From Bacteroidota bacterium (lineage in GTDB: Bacteria > Bacteroidota > Bacteroidia > Chitinophagales > LD1), in contig JAFDYM010000014.1 in assembly GCA_018267435.1 (NCBI GenBank), positions 1-10,486 of the forward strand: a stretch of DNA of 10,486 bases, given 5' to 3'. The notes beneath the pieces were generated by a model. It searched no databases, was not told where the DNA came from, and saw only the letters and a program-made list of their open reading frames with translations. Below, piece after piece: positions 6,954-10,486 of the stretch. The translations under genes were made by a program, and so were the position numbers. Each line of letters opens with the position of its first letter. Position 1 is the stretch's first letter.

Positions 6954-8474
6954 TTATTTTTCTTTTTCTGGTGCTGCAGGTGGTACCATCCAGTTATGTC
7001 CATCTTTAGCTATTAGCGCCTCTGCTTCTTCAGGGCCTTGCAAGCCTGCTGCATAATTAGGGAAATTGGTAGCAGGGTTGTCCTTCCACATTTTTATTAT
7101 CGGCATTAATAAGTCCCAACTTGCTTCTACTTGGTCGGCACGCATAAACAAGGTAGAGTCGCCCTCCATTACATCCAGCAACAATGTTTCATACGCTTCG
7201 GGGCTGCCGCTGCTATATTCTTCGTTGTAGTCGAATATCATATCTACCGGGCGCAGCAACATTTCAAGGCCCGGCTTCTTGGCTTGAAAGCGCAAGCGTA
7301 TATCCATGTGCGGCTGTATGTTTAATACTAGCCTGTTTGGCTGCCAGTTGCCTGCTGCCTCATCAGGAAAACTTTGGTGCGGTACGTTCTTAAACTGTAT
7401 GGTTATCATACTGGTGGTTTCGTTCATGCGCTTACCCGTACGTAGGTAGAAAGGCACACCTTGCCAGCGCCAGTTATCTATGTAGAATTTTACCGCTGCG
7501 TATGTTTCTACGTTGCTCTTTTCATTCACATCGGGCTCCTGCCTATAACCCTTTACTTTTTTGCCGTGTGTCCATCCTTCGCCATACTGGCCACGCACTG
7601 CATATTTGTTTACGCTCTCTGGCTTTATGCGGCGTATGGCATTCATTACATCTACTTTGCGGTTGCGCACTTCCTCAGCATTAAACGATACTGGCGGCTC
7701 CATAGCTACCAAGCACATTAGCTGTAGGATGTGGTTCTGTATCATATCGCGCAAGGCACCTGCCAGCTCGTAATAGTTGCCGCGGTTTTCTATACCTATC
7801 TTCTCGGATACTGTTATCTGCACATGCTCAATATAGTTCCTGTTCCATATCGGCTCGAAGAGCGCATTGGCAAAACGGAACGCCAATATATTCTGCACCG
7901 TTTCTTTGCCTAGGTAGTGGTCTATACGGTATAACTGGCACTCATCGTACATGCTATGTAGCAAGTTGTTCAGTTGCTTAGCACTATCCAAGTCATACCC
8001 AAAAGGTTTTTCTATTACCAGTCTATCCGTTTTTCTGTTATTTACCATGTCGGTAGCACCAAGCATGGTGGTAATGGTTTCAAAATATATAGGCGGTACT
8101 GCCATGTAGAAGATGTGGCTGCTGCGTTCACCCCATTCTTTTTCGTGTTTCTTTATCAATTTGCTAACGGTATCGTAAGTGCCTTTAGCTGTAAAGTCTC
8201 CTCGCTGGTAGCTCAGCATCTGCTCAAATACTTCCCATTCTTTCTTCTTGCTTTTGCCTCGGCGGCTAAAGGTATCTACCCCGCTGTGCATCTTCTTTCT
8301 AAAGTCTGCATCCGATATATCGCGGTGGCCTACACCTATTATAGCAAAGTTGTCAGGCAGGCGGCCATCTAAATATAAATTGTAAAATGCAGGTACCAGC
8401 TTGCGCCAAGTAAGGTCGCCCGTGGCGCCAAATATAACTACAACTGTTGGCTGCGATTTGATGATACTATCCAT
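6954..8474 (-). CDS. zwf: Glucose-6-phosphate 1-dehydrogenase
   Basis: Cytoplasmic first enzyme of the oxidative pentose phosphate pathway: glucose 6-phosphate is oxidised to 6-phosphogluconolactone with reduction of NAD(P). The 506 aa are slightly longer than E. coli Zwf (491). The Rossmann nucleotide-binding start is FGATGDLTWRK (15-25). EKPFG (155-159) and the active-site signature RIDHYLGKE (183-191) bind the sugar phosphate. The catalytic His is H248 in RDMIQNH (242-248), working with D185. All of these are intact, so it should be active. One oddity is GVGHRD (47-52). The Arg that contacts the 2'-phosphate of NADP in the Leuconostoc enzyme (R46) aligns with H50, although R51 is adjacent. 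It sits 66 bases after gnd and 70 before pgl, all on one strand. Confidence 0.97.
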   Translation of the reverse strand: MDSIIKSQPTVVVIFGATGDLTWRKLVPAFYNLYLDGRLPDNFAIIGVGHRDISDADFRKKMHSGVDTFSRRGKSKKKEWEVFEQMLSYQRGDFTAKGTYDTVSKLIKKHEKEWGERSSHIFYMAVPPIYFETITTMLGATDMVNNRKTDRLVIEKPFGYDLDSAKQLNNLLHSMYDECQLYRIDHYLGKETVQNILAFRFANALFEPIWNRNYIEHVQITVSEKIGIENRGNYYELAGALRDMIQNHILQLMCLVAMEPPVSFNAEEVRNRKVDVMNAIRRIKPESVNKYAVRGQYGEGWTHGKKVKGYRQEPDVNEKSNVETYAAVKFYIDNWRWQGVPFYLRTGKRMNETTSMITIQFKNVPHQSFPDEAAGNWQPNRLVLNIQPHMDIRLRFQAKKPGLEMLLRPVDMIFDYNEEYSSGSPEAYETLLLDVMEGDSTLFMRADQVEASWDLLMPIIKMWKDNPATNFPNYAAGLQGPEEAEALIAKDGHNWMVPPAAPEKEK

Positions 8475-8492
8475 ATAGGTGTAATTTTTATT

Positions 8493-8520
8493 CTACTCCC
8501 TATCCTGTTTATCAGGGTAG
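8493..8520. repeat. C-run/G-run hairpin in the gnd-zwf gap
   Basis: CTA (8493-8495) and CCCT (8498-8501) pair with AGGG (8514-8517) and TAG (8518-8520), with a 2-base bulge and a 12-base loop. The TCCTGTTTAT core of the loop (8502-8511) is identical to the core at 3786-3795, so this looks like a third, divergent member of the same dispersed family. No T-run follows, so it need not terminate transcription. Confidence 0.5.
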
Positions 8521-8540
8521 CTGTATGCTATTGTAAAATA

Positions 8541-9956
8541 TTATTTTTTGCTGTGCCAAATACTGTGGAAGGTGCCTTCTTTATCAAGGCGCTCATAAGT
8601 ATGCGCACCAAAGTAGTCGCGCTGTGCTTGTATCAAGTTAGCCGGTAGCCAGCCATTCCTATAGCTATCGAAGTACGATATACTGGCACTAAGTGCTGGT
8701 ACTGGTATGCCTGCATTTACGGCATGGCATATCACATCTCGTATGCCGGGCGAATTGTCTTTTAGTAGCGCTACTGTTGCTTTATCGCTTAGCAAGGTTG
8801 TTATGTCTTTGCTTTCATAAGCGCGCGCTATATTCTCCAAAAACGCCGAGCGTATAATACAACCGCCGCGCCATATACGAGCTATGTCTTCTATGTTCAA
8901 GCCATATCCTTGTTTCTTGCTCGCCTCAGCAAGCAGTTCCAAGCCTTGCGTATAAGTTATTATCATGGCAAAGTACAGGGCATCTTCTACCTTGTCTATA
9001 AGCTCCTGTTTATTGTCGGCAGGTTTTACCTCTCCTTGCTCATAGCTTTTGGCTATTGCTAAGCGTGCAGAGCGCATTGCCGAGTAGTAGCGCGATGTTA
9101 CCGCTGTGTCTATCACAGGTATCGGTATCTGCAGCTCCATGGCGCTTTTGCTGGTCCATATACCGGTGCCTTTTTGGTGCGCGGTATCCATTACTACATC
9201 CACTAGGTCTTTCTGTGTGCCGGCGTCGCTATCCTTTACAGTAAATATATCGGCTGTTATTTCTATCAGAAAGCTTTTCAATTTGCCCTCGTTCCACTTG
9301 CTGTATACCTCGTGCATTTCGGCATTGCTCAAGCCGCCTATAGTCTTTAGTACGTTGTAGCTTTCGGCTATCAGTTGCATCAAGCCGTACTCTATGCCGT
9401 TGTGTACCATTTTTACATAGTGTCCAGCCGACTTATTGCCTAGGTACTTCACGCAAGGCTCGCCATCGGCTTTGGCTGCTATGGCAGCAAACATCTTATC
9501 TACCCTATGGTATACATCGGGGTTGCCGCCAGGCATTATACTCGGCCCGAAGCGCGCACCTTCCTCGCCGCCGCTTACGCCCACACCCATAAACTGTATG
9601 CCTGTATTGGCCAGTTCTTCAATGCGCCTATCGGTATCAATGTAGTGCGAATTTCCACAATCTATAATGAGGTCATCTTTGCTCAATAGGGGCTTCAGTT
9701 CGCCTATTACTTGGTCAACCACCTTGCCCGCAGGTACTAATAGCAATATGGTACGTGGCGCCTTTAGTGCGGCCACAAAATCTTTCTGCATATCGAAGGC
9801 CGATACATTATCGTGCGGAGCATTCTTCACCAAGGTGTCGCGCTGCTTGGCGTCGGGGTCGTAACCCGCTACGCTAAAGCCATTATCGCTCATATTGTAA
9901 ACCAAATTTCGGCCCATGGTGCCCAGGCCTATCATGCCATAATCGTAAGTTGCCAT
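8541..9956 (-). CDS. gnd: 6-phosphogluconate dehydrogenase, decarboxylating
   Basis: Cytoplasmic third step of the oxidative pentose phosphate pathway: 6-phosphogluconate to ribulose 5-phosphate + CO2 with reduction of NAD(P). I chose the ATG at 9954-9956, giving 471 aa (E. coli Gnd: 468). The frame is open 17 codons further up, but those residues are unlike the family, whereas MATYDYGMIGLGTMGRNL begins as expected. GLGTMG (10-15) is the Rossmann loop, VSGGEEGARFGPSIMPGG (127-144) is the substrate signature, and KMVHNGIEY (182-190) holds catalytic K182, N186 and E189. An oddity lies in the cofactor site: the positions matching E. coli N33-R34-S35, which hold the NADP 2'-phosphate, read D33-P34-D35. 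An Asp at the end of the second strand is typical of NAD-using Rossmann enzymes. It is the first gene of gnd-zwf-pgl. Confidence 0.97.
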   Translation of the reverse strand: MATYDYGMIGLGTMGRNLVYNMSDNGFSVAGYDPDAKQRDTLVKNAPHDNVSAFDMQKDFVAALKAPRTILLLVPAGKVVDQVIGELKPLLSKDDLIIDCGNSHYIDTDRRIEELANTGIQFMGVGVSGGEEGARFGPSIMPGGNPDVYHRVDKMFAAIAAKADGEPCVKYLGNKSAGHYVKMVHNGIEYGLMQLIAESYNVLKTIGGLSNAEMHEVYSKWNEGKLKSFLIEITADIFTVKDSDAGTQKDLVDVVMDTAHQKGTGIWTSKSAMELQIPIPVIDTAVTSRYYSAMRSARLAIAKSYEQGEVKPADNKQELIDKVEDALYFAMIITYTQGLELLAEASKKQGYGLNIEDIARIWRGGCIIRSAFLENIARAYESKDITTLLSDKATVALLKDNSPGIRDVICHAVNAGIPVPALSASISYFDSYRNGWLPANLIQAQRDYFGAHTYERLDKEGTFHSIWHSKK

Positions 9957-10166
9957 ACTGTGTGGTTCTTTGTTGCTGTAAGGTACGCATAAAGGCATCA
10001 TATCCACAGCCTAATGCATTCACAATTAACTAAAATTTTGTGCCGTCCTACCCATATTAGCATTGACGGACACCTGTTCCGTTTATTTGTTCAATATAGA
10101 TAATTACAGTTTTTTGGGGCCATACTGCTGCGCCCTGCCCGTACGCACGCGCGCCACAGTTTATGA

Positions 10167-10178
10167 CGATAGCTATCG
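10167..10178. repeat. Perfect 12-bp palindrome
   Basis: CGATAGCTATCG is its own reverse complement. From memory only, the core GATAGCTATC is frequent between genes in some Bacteroidota. It lies next to a GC-rich patch and has no known role here. Confidence 0.6.
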
Positions 10179-10224
10179 GCACGCCTTCAGCTTGAGGACA
10201 TTTATGCTTAATACATAACAGCCG

Positions 10225-10268
10225 TTTCACGCAGAGTGCGCAAAGTGAAGACGCAGAGAACTGCAAAG
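10225..10268 (-). repeat. CTTTGYGC repeat, copy 2, extended
   Basis: On the minus strand the stretch reads as units CTTTGC..., CTCTGCGT..., CTTTGCGC... and CTCTGCGTG... The part at 10225-10245 matches the copy at 5376-5396 in 17 of 21 positions on the other strand. It is a non-coding dispersed repeat; translation of it gives the meaningless small frame noted above. Confidence 0.5.
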
Positions 10269-10298
10269 AATAAATACTAGTTTAAGAGGGATGCGCTA

Positions 10299-10427
10299 AT
10301 GTCATCCGCTGGTGGCAACGAACTGTTGCGTAGCGGCGAGATGTTATCGTTTACGATGACATCTCTGATTGACTAGACCAAATAAGGTATGTCATTCAAA
10401 GATGTCATCTCTGTGAGATAACATCTT
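10299..10427. repeat. Cluster of inverted AGATGTYATC motifs with three hairpins
   Basis: Six full or partial copies of GAGATGTYATC occur, in both directions: 10299-10306, 10338-10349, 10354-10365 (reverse), 10389-10397, 10399-10411 and 10415-10427 (reverse). Copies 2 and 3 form a 12-bp hairpin with loop TTTA and one T-G pair. Copies 5 and 6 form a 13-bp hairpin with loop TGT and one mismatch. A third hairpin pairs CCGCT (10306-10310) with AGCGG (10332-10336) and GCAAC (10315-10319) with GTTGC (10325-10329). The layout resembles REP-type or small MITE palindromes, but no transposase is present. Confidence 0.65.
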
Positions 10428-10476
10428 GTATTAACTCTTGATCTTTATTCCCTACCTTAGTACAAAACCTTAACCT

Positions 10477-10486
10477 ATGCCAAGCA
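10477..10486 (+). CDS. Possible start of a gene cut by the window end
   Basis: ATG CCA AGC A would begin a protein MPS... and continue outside the window. Upstream, TACCTTAG (10453-10460) is seven of eight matches to TAnnTTTG, about 17 bases before the ATG, with a TTG at 10426-10428 that is rather far (24 bases). Three codons cannot show what it encodes. Confidence 0.3.

Larger units (their letters stand above)
9957..10476. other. 520-base intergenic region between gnd and the window end
   Basis: No convincing gene. The only sizeable frame (10057-10266, minus, 69 codons) runs through repeat sequence and is Cys- and Ala-rich without a known pattern. The region holds a GC-rich stretch (about 10117-10160), a perfect 12-bp palindrome CGATAGCTATCG (10167-10178), one CTTTGYGC repeat (10225-10268), and a cluster of inverted AGATGTYATC motifs (10299-10427). 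I could not fix a promoter for gnd: TACCTTAC just upstream of its ATG is a poor match. Confidence 0.6.

Noticed and set aside
7974..8372. Plus-strand 132-codon frame antisense to zwf
   Set aside because: It is a shadow of the strongly conserved zwf frame, with Phe/Tyr-rich composition and no motif.
9957..10007. Extension of gnd by 17 residues to an upstream ATG
   Set aside because: The extra residues do not resemble the family N-terminus, while the ATG at 9956 gives the usual length and start.
10057..10266. Minus-strand 69-codon frame upstream of gnd
   Set aside because: Its first half is a translation of the CTTTGYGC repeat and the rest is GC-rich repeat-like DNA.

Overview
The window reads as chromosomal DNA of a member of the Bacteroidota, probably a Chitinophagaceae-like relative. 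The evidence is a PorT-type outer-membrane barrel, starts without purine-rich Shine-Dalgarno boxes, promoter boxes close to the Bacteroidota consensus (TTTG ... TAnnTTTG), dispersed C-run/G-run hairpins after genes, and the general look of the proteins. The placement is inferred, since there is no rRNA or other strong marker. All nine complete genes are intact, with no frameshifts.

Layout. Positions 46-900 (minus) hold a secreted PorT-family beta-barrel protein. A 115-base divergent spacer follows. The plus strand then carries a small conserved-looking protein (1016-1357), a PhnP-like metallo-beta-lactamase-fold hydrolase (1417-2178), a cationic-type APC amino acid permease (2248-3699, closed by a clear terminator), a second APC permease of another subfamily (3889-5337), and adenine phosphoribosyltransferase apt (5471-6016). 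A terminator at 6043-6085 sits between apt and a convergent minus-strand operon, gnd (9956-8541), zwf (8474-6954) and pgl (6883-6167). The last 520 bases hold no convincing gene but several repeats, and a possible gene start in the last ten bases.

Function. The clearest unit is gnd-zwf-pgl. It encodes the entire oxidative branch of the pentose phosphate pathway: Zwf makes 6-phosphogluconolactone, Pgl hydrolyses it, and Gnd decarboxylates 6-phosphogluconate to ribulose 5-phosphate. Apt uses PRPP, a product of the same pathway, to salvage adenine. The two permeases import or exchange amino acids. The hydrolase and barrel have no defined substrate.

The window is mostly ordinary housekeeping sequence and I see no defence, mobile or biosynthetic system. 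The points worth a second look are the changed 2'-phosphate-binding positions in Gnd and Zwf, which bear on NADP versus NAD use, and the intergenic repeats: three CCC/GGG hairpins, an 11-bp perfect hairpin inside one of them, a 9-base periodic element, a CTTTGYGC repeat in two copies, and a cluster of inverted AGATGTYATC motifs at 10299-10427.
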